64,000 bases of DNA from Methanobacterium_D oryzae (GTDB taxonomy: Archaea; Methanobacteriota; Methanobacteria; Methanobacteriales; Methanobacteriaceae): positions 124,001 to 188,000 of the forward strand of contig NZ_JBNPXC010000002.1 of assembly GCF_050433505.1 (NCBI RefSeq), given 5' to 3'. The notes beneath the pieces were generated by a model. The model searched no databases and was not told the DNA's origin. It saw only the letters and a program-made list of their open reading frames with translations. Numbering within the stretch: the first letter of the stretch is position 1; the number at the start of each line of letters is the position of its first letter. The translations under genes were made by a program, and so were the position numbers. This document shows, in pieces, positions 1 through 10,834 of this stretch.

Positions 1-1680
1 GAGATACATTATTTCGCCGATTCTGATAGGGGAACACAGCTAAATTCAATAATAAACAGTAGAATTAAAGCTTATTGCAATAATGAGGTTTCAAAAATAG
101 GGTTATCAGCCACTCTTGGAAATCCAGAGACAATTTTAAACTGGCTGACATCAAATCCAAATAGTGAAGTTGTAGCCGATAAAAACAGCCGGCCGTTTCA
201 ATATAAAGTTATTTATGCAGATGATTTCAAGATAATAGGGGTATTAAAGAAATATCTTGACAAAAAATTAGTTTTTTTTGTCCATTCCCGTAAGGAAGCT
301 GAAAAATACAATAACTTATTTAAAAAGCATTTGAAGATAAAAAATATCTTTATTCACCATTCCTCAATCCATAAGGATGCAAGGGAAGAAAGTGAAAGTA
401 AATTTAAGGAAGTTAATGCTGGTTTAATGATAAGTACCAGTACGTTAGAGCTTGGAATTGATATAGGAAATATAGATATTGTAATGCAAAAAAATCCTGC
501 TTTTAATGTTAGTTCTTTCTTGCAGAAGGTTGGAAGAAGCGGAAGACGGACAAAAGTCCAAAGAACCATTGTTTTTTGTGATAGTGATGAAGATGTTACT
601 AAAACGCTTGCAGAATTATCCCTAATGGGAGAGAAGAAATTAGAACATATAAAAATACCACAAAAGCCAAAAGACATTTATTTTCACCAGATATTAAGTA
701 CAATCTTTGAATATGGACGTATAAAGAAAAAAGATCTCTTCTTTATTCTTCAAGAGTCCTATGTATTTTCTAAAATTGAAAAAGAAGAATATTCTTATTT
801 TATAGATAATATGGTTGAAAAAGGATTTATAGAGGAAAATGGCCCTTATATTAATTTAGGCGATGCTTTTGAAAGGGAATTTGGAAAAAGGAACTTTTTA
901 GAGTTTTATAGTGTATTCTGGCCCAATTATGAATTTACGGTTCAAGAAGGGCATAAAACCATTGGAAGTTTAGATGCTTCATTTGTAATCAGTACTCTAA
1001 AAAATGGATCTAATTTTGTTTTAGGTGGTGAAGTCTGGACGCTAGATAAATCAGACCATGATAATTTCAAATTAAAAGTTAAAAAAGCAAAAGAAGGCGT
1101 AGTTCCTAACTGGAAAAGTGAAGGAAGTGCAATGGATTATCTGTTAGCACGTAAAATCTATGATATTTTGCTTGGTAATTATAATGAAGAACTTTTAAAG
1201 CATTTTGATAGGGTCTCACATAAAATTATAAAAAATCTCCATGAAGATGCTAGAATTTCAGGTTTTAAAAAAGGGGAGATACCTGTTGAATTTTCTATTT
1301 ATGACAATCGGGTTTTTATATACACATTTGGGGGATTTAAGGTTAACTCGTTGATTTCGACGATTTTCAAGTTTTATCATGATGTAAGCGGTATTCGTGA
1401 TACTCCATATTATTCATCTTTTAAATTTAAGAACCTGAAAATGAGTGAAATTGAATATATCTCAAGAAATATCCTTGATATTTTAGAAGATAAAGAATTA
1501 GAGAAATTTATGCAATATAAAACAAAGAAATTCATCAAAAATAAATTCATCAAATATCTACCTGAAAATGATCAAGCAGAACTAAAAATGCAGATTTTAT
1601 TTAATAAAGAAGATACAATTGACCTTTTTGAAAATAATTCTTTAAAGTTGATTGATTCATCTGATTTTAGTAAATGGTAG
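1..1680 (+). CDS. Lhr-type DEAD/DEAH-box helicase, C-terminal part (cut by window edge)
   Basis: The frame is open from base 1, so the gene begins before the window; the ATG at 331 is internal. The first codons read EIHYF, the end of a DEIH-like Walker B box. LSATLGNPE (motif III) follows, then a RecA2 domain with ISTSTLELGIDIG and QKVGRSGRR (motif VI arginine fingers). These are the motifs of superfamily 2 Lhr-like helicases that unwind DNA or DNA/RNA hybrids. The remaining 350 or so residues have no motif I recognise and may be the winged-helix/Lhr-core region. Without the N-terminus I cannot say whether this is the housekeeping Lhr or a defence-associated helicase. Family confidence is high, exact role low. 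Confidence 0.85.
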   Translation, partial: EIHYFADSDRGTQLNSIINSRIKAYCNNEVSKIGLSATLGNPETILNWLTSNPNSEVVADKNSRPFQYKVIYADDFKIIGVLKKYLDKKLVFFVHSRKEAEKYNNLFKKHLKIKNIFIHHSSIHKDAREESESKFKEVNAGLMISTSTLELGIDIGNIDIVMQKNPAFNVSSFLQKVGRSGRRTKVQRTIVFCDSDEDVTKTLAELSLMGEKKLEHIKIPQKPKDIYFHQILSTIFEYGRIKKKDLFFILQESYVFSKIEKEEYSYFIDNMVEKGFIEENGPYINLGDAFEREFGKRNFLEFYSVFWPNYEFTVQEGHKTIGSLDASFVISTLKNGSNFVLGGEVWTLDKSDHDNFKLKVKKAKEGVVPNWKSEGSAMDYLLARKIYDILLGNYNEELLKHFDRVSHKIIKNLHEDARISGFKKGEIPVEFSIYDNRVFIYTFGGFKVNSLISTIFKFYHDVSGIRDTPYYSSFKFKNLKMSEIEYISRNILDILEDKELEKFMQYKTKKFIKNKFIKYLPENDQAELKMQILFNKEDTIDLFENNSLKLIDSSDFSKW

Positions 1681-1694
1681 TTTAATTTCAAGTT

Positions 1695-1730
1695 TAGGGA
1701 GGGTATCCAGATTTCCCTATTATTTTTACT
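1695..1730 (+). terminator. Possible hairpin plus T-tract terminator after the helicase gene
   Basis: A 6-bp stem TAGGGA/TCCCTA (1695-1700 and 1714-1719) with a 13-nt loop is followed by TTATTTTTACTTT, 14 bp after the stop codon. Weak but well placed. Confidence 0.35.
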
Positions 1731-2146
1731 TTAATTCCCTGATATGGAATTATAAGATAACAATTTAACTGATTCAATTTTCCTGCTGTATTTTCGCATT
1801 ATCTGATTTGATATTATTGATTTTATCCCATAATGCTTAACATATTTGTTGATAAGGCTTTGGGATTCTTTTTTTAGCAGAAAAAGAGTTTATGGTTAAA
1901 ATAGTTGATTGTCCTCGTTAATTTTAATTAAATTTAGCAATTTTTATTATTCGATATGTATTTATATGCATCTGATATAATATACTAAATAAATCAGTCA
2001 ATAAATTATGTATAATAAATATTATTAGGGGACTTATTAAGATCAATGTGTATTCAACTCCTTAAATACAATATATGTTTAATACGTGCTTATAGTTATA
2101 AAAAACAATATTTAGGAGTTATAAATATAATTTAAGGGGCTAAAAT
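1731..2146. other. Non-coding AT-rich region upstream of the secreted protein gene
   Basis: I see no convincing gene here. The stretch carries one degenerate copy (1893-1910) of the dispersed TGGCTAAAATAGTCGA motif and, at its 3' end, the promoter and leader of the next gene. No strong Shine-Dalgarno sequence precedes that ATG; only AAGGGG is present about 6 nt before it. Confidence 0.4.
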
Positions 2147-3283
2147 ATGGGATCAATAAAATATATCAGTTTGGTGACATTATTATTTGTTTTAATCTTT
2201 TCTTCTGTAGGGGTAGCATCTGCATCTGCATATGGTTATATAAATGTTGGATTTAATCAAACAACTGCACATGTAGGTGATACAGTTAATATAATTGTAA
2301 CTGTAACAAACCCCTCTGTAGAGGACTGGAGTAAAGTAAGTGTATATGCTCCTATTCCTGATGGATTAAAATATGTGTCTCATGTTGTACCAAATAAAAT
2401 AATTCAAGATTATGATCCTAATACTGGAATATGGAATGTAGGTAGTATGAGACATGATTTTAATGGTTATATAAAATCTTTAATTATAACTGTCAAAGTA
2501 TCTCCTGAAGCAGCAGGTCAAAACTTAACAGCCACAGCAAAATTCACATCATTGATAAGTGACATAAGTTGCATAAATATAGCTAAAAGGATGGCCCCTG
2601 CAAAATCTACATTAACAGTTCTAAATACTATCACAGGTCCTGGGGGTGGCTCTGGCTCAGGTCAAGGTATAGATAATATTGCACCAAGAATAACCAGTAC
2701 AGATCCAGCTAACAATACAGTGAATATACCTGCAAATAAGCAAATTAAAGTAACATTCCATGAACCAATTAAAAAAGGAAATATGCGGGTTGAACTTAAA
2801 AATAGTAATGGGAAAATAATTCCAGTAACAAGTTCTGTTAGTGGTAATATTTTAACCATTAATCATTCAGCACTCCTTGCTGAGGGTAAATACCAGTTAA
2901 TCTTACACACTGGCAGTATAACTGATTTAGCTGGTAATCCATTGGCGTTTTGGGCTAGTAAGTTTAGTGTTGGTACATCACTGAAAATAATAAGTTCAAA
3001 TCCAGCAAACAATGCAGTAAACGTTGCAAGAAATAAAGTGATTACAATAACATTCAATGAACCTATAAAAGCTGGAAACATGTGGATTGAATTAAAAGGC
3101 AGTGATGGTTCAACAGTACCGATTTACAGGATTATTAGTGGAAATACTTTAACAATTAAACATTCAGCATTACTTAAAGCTGGAACAAGATACCAATTAA
3201 TATTGCATACGGGTAGTATAACTGATTTAGCAGGTAATCCAATAGCATTCAAGAGTACAAGTTTTACTACTAGAAAAACTTAA
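2147..3283 (+). CDS. Secreted protein with DUF11-like and two Big_5 (Ig-like) domains
   Basis: 378 aa. Residues 1 to about 27 form a Sec signal peptide (hydrophobic LVTLLFVLIFSSVGVASASA, then the mature start at Tyr). Residues 30-160 resemble a DUF11/CARDB-like beta-sandwich (VGDTVNIIVTVTNP, YDPNTGIWNVG). After a short Gly/Ser linker come two tandem copies of about 95 residues of a Big_5/SbsA Ig-like domain, each opening SxxPANNxVN and closing GSITDLAGNP. This is the build of archaeal surface adhesins or cell-wall-associated proteins. There is no C-terminal membrane anchor, so the protein is probably released or held non-covalently. The YDPNTGIW segment is also present in the surface protein at 33619, so both use the same sandwich module. 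Confidence 0.8.
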   Translation: MGSIKYISLVTLLFVLIFSSVGVASASAYGYINVGFNQTTAHVGDTVNIIVTVTNPSVEDWSKVSVYAPIPDGLKYVSHVVPNKIIQDYDPNTGIWNVGSMRHDFNGYIKSLIITVKVSPEAAGQNLTATAKFTSLISDISCINIAKRMAPAKSTLTVLNTITGPGGGSGSGQGIDNIAPRITSTDPANNTVNIPANKQIKVTFHEPIKKGNMRVELKNSNGKIIPVTSSVSGNILTINHSALLAEGKYQLILHTGSITDLAGNPLAFWASKFSVGTSLKIISSNPANNAVNVARNKVITITFNEPIKAGNMWIELKGSDGSTVPIYRIISGNTLTIKHSALLKAGTRYQLILHTGSITDLAGNPIAFKSTSFTTRKT

Positions 3284-3815
3284 AAAAAATCTCTTTTTTC
3301 ATTTTTTTATTGTTGGTATGGTGATATAGGTCTACATTTTTTTGTCTAGTTAATATTAGATTAGATATTTGAAATAAAATTTTTCTACTTCCTCATTTAT
3401 TGGGTAATGACGAAATGGGTGGATACGATATTTAAAAAACTGATTAGTGAGGCGGTAGCTCTTTTGATAGAATTTAACAGTTAGAGCCCTTCAAATATGG
3501 ACACCATTATTGACTTCTTAAAGAGGTCTCTTTTTGTTATCCCAACAACAGCTAAAACAGAATAGATCACACCGTAAGGTTTCTTAAAAAGGTACAAATT
3601 GCAAGTACAAACGGTTTAGGAACAAATCAGAAATAAAATGCGAACAAAGTGAGCGAATCTTCGCCACTCAAGAACACTTTAAAAAAGGTTTAATCAGGGA
3701 TTAAAAAGTTTAAAACGCTTTATTATACCAAAAAATTAAATAGCAATTTATTTAATCTTACAAATTAAAATAATTATAGAATCTTTTTTATTAAGTTCTC
3801 ATTGGAGTTAAAATA
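3284..3815. other. Long intergenic region: T-rich terminator and kinase upstream region
   Basis: Directly after the upstream stop is a T-rich run (3291-3318) typical of archaeal termination. No gene longer than about 25 codons is convincing; two tiny ATG frames (near 3407 and 3496) lack ribosome binding sites. From 3651 to 3815 the sequence is clearly similar to the region upstream of the second histidine kinase (20789-20955), including the element ATTAAATAGCAATTTATTTA at 3735-3754. Confidence 0.5.
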
Positions 3816-6173
3816 ATGGAAGGGAAATTCAAGGAAATCTTTGAAAAATCACCCATAGGTATCCTATTTTTGGATAAAGAAGGTAAAATAACTGATGCTA
3901 ACCAATCAACATTAGAAATAATGGGATATGCTTCATTAGATGATATCCTAGGGCTTAATATGTTCAACGATCCTTATATTGCCCCTAAAAAAGATGAATT
4001 ACTTGAAAAAGGAAATATTAAAATTCAATCTCCAATAGATTTTGATAACATTAAAAAATCAGGTATTTACAATCCTACAAGATCTGGAACTGCTTTTCTT
4101 GACTTAACTATTTCTGTTATTAATTCTGGATTTTTAGCACAAATTCAAGATATTACTGAAGAAAAAAAAGCTAAGGATGCAGAAGAGCGTTTAGAAGCAT
4201 TGATGGAAAATAATCCATCATTAATCTTCATGAAAGACGAATCTGGCAAATATGTGTATCTAAATAAGTCTTATAAAAAACAATTTGTTCATTCAAAAGA
4301 CTGGTATGGAAAAACTGATTTTGATTTTTGGCCGAAAGAAAGCGCAGAATTATTCCAAGCAAATGATGCTGAAGTTTTGAAATCTGGAAAGATCCATCAA
4401 TTCAAGGAAGATTCAACTGACCCTAATGGAATAAGATATGTTTGGTTAAACTATAAATTCCCTTTTACAGATACAAAAGGGAATAAATATGTAGGAGGTA
4501 TAGGAATTGACACCACTGACCGCGTAGTTGCAGAAGAAGCTTTAAAAGTGAGTGAAACACAACTTAAAACTATTATCGAAAATTTAGAGGAAGGGTTAGT
4601 AGTTTCAGATATTGATGGTAACTTTACCCATTGGAATCCTGCAGCGATAAAAATGCATGGATTTTCCAGCATTGAAGAAGGTATTCGGAAATTTCCAGAA
4701 TTTGCTGATATTTTTGAACTTTCAACAAAAGATGGTAACGTATTGTCTGTAGACCAATGGCCCGTAGCCCGTGTTCTTCGTGGCGAACATCTAACAGACT
4801 TTGAGGCACATATCAAGAGAATTAACAGTAATTGGGAACGTGTTTTTAACTATAGAGGTACACTTGTCAGAAACGCGCAAGAGCAGCCCTTAATGGCAGT
4901 AATCACCTTAACCGATATAACTGAGCGTAAAAAAGCAGAGAGAGAAAGAAAGAATTTATATGATGCTATTGAACTTGAAAAAGAACAATTATCTACTTTG
5001 ATTAATAATATTCCTGATGAAGTGTGGGTTGCTGATGCAAATAAAAAAGTTACTTTAGTTAATCCAGCAGTTACTAAAGAATTTAAGGATACTTTTAATG
5101 AAGAGGAAATAGAAAAAGTAGCATCAAAATTTGATGTATATAAATCAGATTATACACCACGACCACCTGAAGAAGCTCCACCGTTACGTGCTTTAAATGG
5201 AGAAATAGTTAAAAATGAAGAGGAAATAGTTAAGACTCCTGCAAGCAGTGAATTACGTTATCGTCAAGTTAATGCATCACCAATTAAAGATAATAAAGGA
5301 CATATTACTGGGTCAATATCAATCGTACGCGATATTACTGAACTTAAAAAAACTGAAGAAGCTTTAAAACATTCCCATGATAACTTAGAATTAAAAGTTG
5401 AAGAACGTACTGCAGAACTTGAAGAAGCTTATCAATATTTAAAAGAAAATGAAGTAAAACTTAAAGACACTATAACTGCATTAGAACAATCTAATAGAGA
5501 ATTACGAAGTTTTGCTTACATTACAAGTCATGATCTTCAAGAGCCTTTACGTACTGTAGCCAGTTTCACACAGCTTCTAAAGAGACGCTATAAAGGTAAG
5601 TTTGATTCTGATGCTGATGAGTTCATGGATTACACGGTGGAAGCATCTAAAAGAATGAAAGATATGATTCAAGGTTTACTTGAATATTCACGTATAGATA
5701 GAAAAATAGAGTTTGTTGAAACTGATATGAATGTTAAAGTTGAAAAAGCCATATCTAACTTACATACTGCAATTGAAGAATCTGAAGCAGAAATTACATA
5801 TGATAACCTTCCAACAGTTTATGCAGATCCTGACCAGATGGTTAGAGTCTTCCAGAATTTTATAGGGAACGCTATTAAATTCAAAAAGCCCCAATTTCCT
5901 CCAAGAATCCACATTTCAGCTAAAGAAGATAGAAAGAATAATGAGTGGGTTTTTAGTGTAGAAGATAATGGAATTGGAATGGAACAACAATATACAGGTA
6001 AAATTTTTGAAGTATTCAGAAGATTACATACAATTGATGTATATGAAGGTACAGGAATTGGATTAGCAATAATAAAAAGAATTATTGAAAGACAGGGTGG
6101 TCGTATATGGGTAGAATCAGAATTAGGAGTTGGTTCTGCTTTTTATTTCACTATTCCAATTAAGAATGAATGA
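3816..6173 (+). CDS. Multi-PAS sensor histidine kinase (cytoplasmic)
   Basis: 785 aa with no membrane segment, so a soluble sensor. Four PAS-type domains follow one another at about 1-115 (FEKSPIGILFLDKEGKITDA), 125-240, 250-370 and 385-515, most ending in the typical DIT(E/D)xxKKAE exit. A coiled coil (ELKVEERTAELEEAYQYL) leads into HisKA with phospho-acceptor His572 in TSHDLQEPLR. The HATPase domain has N box QNFIGNAIKF, G1 DNGIGM and G2 GTGIGLAI, all intact. The ATG is fixed by GGAG at 3804-3807. It is a close relative of the kinase at 20956, with the same first PAS domain, catalytic core and upstream DNA. No response regulator gene is adjacent, so this is an orphan kinase whose signal and target are unknown. 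Confidence 0.93.
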   Translation: MEGKFKEIFEKSPIGILFLDKEGKITDANQSTLEIMGYASLDDILGLNMFNDPYIAPKKDELLEKGNIKIQSPIDFDNIKKSGIYNPTRSGTAFLDLTISVINSGFLAQIQDITEEKKAKDAEERLEALMENNPSLIFMKDESGKYVYLNKSYKKQFVHSKDWYGKTDFDFWPKESAELFQANDAEVLKSGKIHQFKEDSTDPNGIRYVWLNYKFPFTDTKGNKYVGGIGIDTTDRVVAEEALKVSETQLKTIIENLEEGLVVSDIDGNFTHWNPAAIKMHGFSSIEEGIRKFPEFADIFELSTKDGNVLSVDQWPVARVLRGEHLTDFEAHIKRINSNWERVFNYRGTLVRNAQEQPLMAVITLTDITERKKAERERKNLYDAIELEKEQLSTLINNIPDEVWVADANKKVTLVNPAVTKEFKDTFNEEEIEKVASKFDVYKSDYTPRPPEEAPPLRALNGEIVKNEEEIVKTPASSELRYRQVNASPIKDNKGHITGSISIVRDITELKKTEEALKHSHDNLELKVEERTAELEEAYQYLKENEVKLKDTITALEQSNRELRSFAYITSHDLQEPLRTVASFTQLLKRRYKGKFDSDADEFMDYTVEASKRMKDMIQGLLEYSRIDRKIEFVETDMNVKVEKAISNLHTAIEESEAEITYDNLPTVYADPDQMVRVFQNFIGNAIKFKKPQFPPRIHISAKEDRKNNEWVFSVEDNGIGMEQQYTGKIFEVFRRLHTIDVYEGTGIGLAIIKRIIERQGGRIWVESELGVGSAFYFTIPIKNE

Positions 6174-6235
6174 TTAATTTTATTTTAGAAGATTAAAAGT
6201 AAATAAAAATTAAAGAGATGTTAAGTGAATTTTAT

Positions 6236-6853
<618 letters not shown>

Positions 6854-7248
6854 AAAATCTCCTTAAATATTCTATTACAACAATGTAGTTTGCTATATAA
6901 AAATAAATAATTAAAGACATATAAAGATTTTTAACCGTTTTGGAATTCTTCTGGAATATATATTTCCTGCGTCTCCTGCTGAACAATGAGGTATAGCTGC
7001 TATTAAATTATGTATACGTTCATAGGGTACTGATAAAAAGAATAGAAACTCAAGGTTCTCATTTTATTGTTTTATTGAAAGATTAGTAACACACTATAAT
7101 AACCATATATCTAAAAATAGTCGATTTTAAATTGTATGAATAATAACTAATTAAATCCATTTTAAATAGTTTTAACCATTTAATAACTATTATATGGCTA
7201 AAATAGTCGATTAAACAAAAATATGATAAAACTAAAGTATTTACTATC
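6854..7248. other. AT-rich intergenic region with two copies of the TGGCTAAAATAGTCGA motif
   Basis: No credible gene. Two copies of a motif seen elsewhere in the window, CTAAAAATAGTCGATTT (7111-7127) and TGGCTAAAATAGTCGATT (7195-7212), lie 84 bp apart in the same orientation, with TTAATAACTA(T/A) between them. Confidence 0.4.
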
Positions 7249-8436
7249 TTAATATTTTGTTGCAAGAACAGGTTTAAACCTCATTAAAATCAATAAAACT
7301 ACCAAAAGTAGAGCAGCACCACCTAGATATGGCGCATCTGGACTAATATAGTCAAAAAGCAGCCCAGCTACTAAAGGGCCAAAAATAGTGGTTAAACTAT
7401 TAAGTGCTGTGCTTACACCGAAAACTTCTCCTATTTCTTGGGAAGGTACCATCTTCGAAAGCTGAGAGTTTATACTTGGAGTAATTAAACCTACACCCAA
7501 ACTTATAACTCCAAGAACTGGATATAACATCCAGAATGAGTTTGCTAATGCAAATAGTATTAATCCTGCAGTTAAAATAAGTGTTCCCATCATTAAAAGG
7601 TTTTTATCTCCAAAAATTTTATAAAGTTTCCCAATTAAACCTCCCTGGACAATAGCAATGACAATTCCGCTTACAAAAAGTAAACCTCCAATATTTAAAG
7701 GGTCTATGTTAAATTTATCTATTACAAATACTGGAAAAGTAATAGTGAAGCCATTAAAGGTAAAATTTACTATTAAAAAAGCAATAAGCAACATTCCTAG
7801 CATTGAACGGCTAATAAATTTTCCTATTGATGCAACTGGATTTAAATCTTTCAATAATATTTTGGAAGAGTCTCTTTTATCTCTTGGAAGTGATTCTGGA
7901 AGTATGAAAAATCCAACTACAGTAGCGGCCAATGAAAAGATTCCAGCAGCATAAGCAGGTGCAGCAAGACTTATTTGACTTAACACACCCCCAATAACAG
8001 GACCAATAATAAAGCCTAAACCAAATGCTGCTCCAATAAAGCCAAGGTTTTTTGTCCGTTCTTTTGGAGTTGATATATCGCTTATTATTGCTGAAGCTAC
8101 TGATACATTACCTCCAGTAAATCCATCAATTATTCTGGAGATATAAAGTATCCAAAGTGCTCCTCCAATTCCAAAAATAAAGTATCCAACTGCAGAACCC
8201 AATAAACAAACAAGGAGAACGGGGCGGCGGCCATAACGGTCAGAGATTCTACCTAAGATAGGTGCTCCTATAAATTGAAAAATAGCATAAAAAACCGTAA
8301 GTAAACTAACTGCAAGGGCAGTGGTATTATACTCTCTAACTATAAAGGCCTGTACCGTTATTAACAATGTTAGGCCAATGAAATTAAATAAAACTATAGT
8401 AAATAGAAATGCTAAGATTTTTTTATTCATCTGCAT
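7249..8436 (-). CDS. Major facilitator superfamily efflux transporter (DHA1/TetA-like)
   Basis: 395 aa with about 12 hydrophobic segments in two six-helix halves. The loop 2-3 signature is clear: GRISDRYGRRPVLLVCLLGS (canonical GxxxDRxGRR), and the helix 5 motif GLGFIIGPVIGGVLS is that of drug/H+ antiporters. This supports a proton-driven exporter of small molecules; substrate unknown. The start at 8436 has AGGA 6 nt upstream. It lies about 100 bp downstream of the polymerase gene on the same strand and could be read through from it, but with no functional link. Confidence 0.88.
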   Translation of the reverse strand: MQMNKKILAFLFTIVLFNFIGLTLLITVQAFIVREYNTTALAVSLLTVFYAIFQFIGAPILGRISDRYGRRPVLLVCLLGSAVGYFIFGIGGALWILYISRIIDGFTGGNVSVASAIISDISTPKERTKNLGFIGAAFGLGFIIGPVIGGVLSQISLAAPAYAAGIFSLAATVVGFFILPESLPRDKRDSSKILLKDLNPVASIGKFISRSMLGMLLIAFLIVNFTFNGFTITFPVFVIDKFNIDPLNIGGLLFVSGIVIAIVQGGLIGKLYKIFGDKNLLMMGTLILTAGLILFALANSFWMLYPVLGVISLGVGLITPSINSQLSKMVPSQEIGEVFGVSTALNSLTTIFGPLVAGLLFDYISPDAPYLGGAALLLVVLLILMRFKPVLATKY

Positions 8437-8544
8437 TTTTTTCCTGCCAAAAATTGATATTTTTAAGACTTAGTTTTAGTCTAATAATTGTTTATCAAAA
8501 TATTTATTTGTAAGTTTGTAAAATAAATTTTATTTACTATTTAT

Positions 8545-10284
8545 TCAATCCTTTAGCGTAACAAAGAATCCATCCGTATCAGCATACAACACCTTAAACC
8601 CAAACCTTTCAGCTTTTTTCATTGTATTTTGGAGATAATCCCTTCCCCAAGCTGTAATCGCCTCTGAAGCTTCTACACAATACCAACGATATTTAGGATG
8701 ATTATACAGCCCATAAATTGTAGAAATTAATGTTTTCAGTGCTTCTTGTCTGAAGTTTAAAATCTGCTTTTCCTCAGGATCTTCAGATTCTTTCATCATA
8801 GACTTAATTCGTATCCTATCATTTAAAATTTGGGCTGTAACTGTGGGAATAAAGCCTTTTGGTTCTTTTTTGAACATATATCCAAATTCAGGTGCAATAT
8901 GACATGATTCTTCATCACCATCATAGCAAAGGGTTTCTGGACTAATATTTTTAGCTATTATTATACTGGGGTAAAGACTTCTAAAATCGAAGTAATGAAT
9001 ATTTTCGTGTAAACCTTTAACTGGTTCTTCAACATATCCCCCAACAACATTTCTTTCAAACTTTCCAGGCTCATTCGGACAAATATAACCAAATTCATAG
9101 GACTTACGGATTAAAAACCACTTCACCTGAGTTCCAGTCCCTCGTCTAACGATATCAAATAAGGTTTGTCCCACAATCCTTGAAAGTTCTATACTCATGG
9201 GCAACATTCTCTCCCCGATTTTTGAAACAGCAATTGCATCTTCAAGAGAATATCTAAAAAGCCTTTCTAAATTTTCGCCTTCATCAATCCAGCAAGTATA
9301 TATCTGATCCATTGGAATATCGACCTTATCCTCTCCAAAAAGCTCAAAATAAACATTTCCAATTGTATGGCTGTTTAATTGAAGATGCATGCGAACAATA
9401 CGATATAAATCAACATGAACACGCCCTTTAATCACTGCAGATTTTTTAGGAAGCTTAATAAACTTAAGCTTTGATCCATCAATTCCAAGGTTAAGTGATA
9501 CACCTAATTGGTCAGCCCTACTTTTAATATAAGGAAAATCAAACTTATCTGAATTGTAACCAGTGATTATGTCTGGATTTTCGGTTTTAATGGTCTCCAC
9601 AAATTTATTTAATAATTCCTCCTCAGTTGGTACTGTTTCTACAAAATCAGATGATGATTTTTTTGTGGAGAATACTTTTTGAAAGCCCTGATTACTACAG
9701 AAGCTAATCAGTATAATTGGATCTTCTTTTACTTTTGGAATGCCCTGTGAGTTACAGGTCTCAATTTTAAAACTTAAAATATTAAACTCAGGTAAATCAG
9801 ATTTAACATACCTTGGTTCTTTTTCTAGTTCAATTATGCAAGTTTCATTAGGACTGAACTGTTTTAATATTTTACCTTGTACTTCTACTTCTGACATGGG
9901 GAATATGCCCTTATCAATTAAATATCTGCGAGAAAATGGTATATCATATTCTCTTACTGATTTTACAGATTTCAATTCATTTATTTCCTTTTCTAATTTA
10001 AGCATATCCCGCGGATGTTCAAGTGTTACTTTCAAAAAATCTATTAAATTACCATTATCCATTTTACGGATTTTCTCTATTTTATTAAGATTAAACTCTT
10101 TTAATTCATCTATACATTCCTTAATCTCATGAGGCAGGACGTAAATGTAGGGTTTGAAATTTTTATCAAGAACTATTATTGATCTTCCATCTTCTAGTTT
10201 ACCGAATAATCTTACCACATGTTCGCCTTTTTTGGTAAAATAATCAATATCCAATAAAATAAATCTTTTAGTCTCCATAAACAA
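8545..10284 (-). CDS. polB1: DNA polymerase B, large subunit of the split enzyme (diverged)
   Basis: 579 aa. Established knowledge: in Methanobacteriales the B-family polymerase is encoded by two separate genes, and a polypeptide of about 580 aa matches the large one. Exo II (GYNSDKFDFPYI) and Exo III (YSLEDA) motifs are intact, as is polymerase motif A (YFDFRSLYPSII). The reading frame stops eight residues after motif C (YADTDG), leaving no thumb domain. Exo I reads FKIE (residues 172-175) where DxE is expected, so the first catalytic Asp is Lys. Motif B is KTLISTIYG in place of KxxxNSxYG. Only 108 bp separate the stop from the next gene, so the missing part is not downstream. It may be a diverged paralogue rather than the main replicase. 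Confidence 0.85.
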   Translation of the reverse strand: MFMETKRFILLDIDYFTKKGEHVVRLFGKLEDGRSIIVLDKNFKPYIYVLPHEIKECIDELKEFNLNKIEKIRKMDNGNLIDFLKVTLEHPRDMLKLEKEINELKSVKSVREYDIPFSRRYLIDKGIFPMSEVEVQGKILKQFSPNETCIIELEKEPRYVKSDLPEFNILSFKIETCNSQGIPKVKEDPIILISFCSNQGFQKVFSTKKSSSDFVETVPTEEELLNKFVETIKTENPDIITGYNSDKFDFPYIKSRADQLGVSLNLGIDGSKLKFIKLPKKSAVIKGRVHVDLYRIVRMHLQLNSHTIGNVYFELFGEDKVDIPMDQIYTCWIDEGENLERLFRYSLEDAIAVSKIGERMLPMSIELSRIVGQTLFDIVRRGTGTQVKWFLIRKSYEFGYICPNEPGKFERNVVGGYVEEPVKGLHENIHYFDFRSLYPSIIIAKNISPETLCYDGDEESCHIAPEFGYMFKKEPKGFIPTVTAQILNDRIRIKSMMKESEDPEEKQILNFRQEALKTLISTIYGLYNHPKYRWYCVEASEAITAWGRDYLQNTMKKAERFGFKVLYADTDGFFVTLKD

Positions 10285-10316
10285 ATTTCCTAAATTTATT
10301 GTTCAAAAAATAGTTT

Positions 10317-10820
10317 TTAGTGGCTTTTATTCTTATCCTGCTTATCTTCAGGATCCTTAACCTTTTGTCTAATACGTGAATAATCCCTATTAGCTTCATC
10401 AATTATTTCCATCAAGTTTTTATATTTTATCTCCTCTGTAATCACAGGGATTCGCATATCAACTCTTCTCATATCACTTGTATAAGAAGATCTTATTCTT
10501 TTGAATTTTTCATCCAAGGTTGATACATAATAATAAGTGGAATCGGATGTTTTTTTAGAATCAAAAAGGTGTTCAAGCTCTATCTTGATATTATTAACCA
10601 TACTCACTGCCAGGTTAAGCTCATTTATGCTGATAGAATTTCCTTTCTCTATCTCCCAGGAATCAATCTGGTATAAACCATCTAGATACTCCTTAATACC
10701 ATTATGCCATTTAAGAAATTCTTTACTGGAAAATATCAATAAATCTTTATCTTTCAGGAATAATTGCGGTTTATATAACAATATTTCCCTTTTATCCTTA
10801 ATTCCATAGGTATAACGCAT
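10317..10820 (-). CDS. Conserved hypothetical protein, paralogue of its upstream neighbour
   Basis: 167 aa, soluble, charged and mostly helical, ending in a basic/acidic tail (DPEDKQDKNKSH). I do not recognise the family. Its first half aligns with the next gene upstream: YKPQLF...LLIFSSKEFLKWHNGI against YDPEMF...VIVFTRNDINRTYNSI, followed in both by an ID-containing helix. The two genes are 14 bp apart and co-oriented, and the polymerase gene starts 32 bp downstream, so all three may be one transcript. AGGG precedes the ATG by 6 nt. Function unknown. Confidence 0.6.
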   Translation of the reverse strand: MRYTYGIKDKREILLYKPQLFLKDKDLLIFSSKEFLKWHNGIKEYLDGLYQIDSWEIEKGNSISINELNLAVSMVNNIKIELEHLFDSKKTSDSTYYYVSTLDEKFKRIRSSYTSDMRRVDMRIPVITEEIKYKNLMEIIDEANRDYSRIRQKVKDPEDKQDKNKSH

Positions 10821-10834
10821 TCTTAACCCTTCAA

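Noticed and set aside
8545..8560. Frameshifted PolB pseudogene
   Set aside because: Only about 100 bp separate the stop from the next gene and none encode a thumb domain, while a split PolB is normal in this order.
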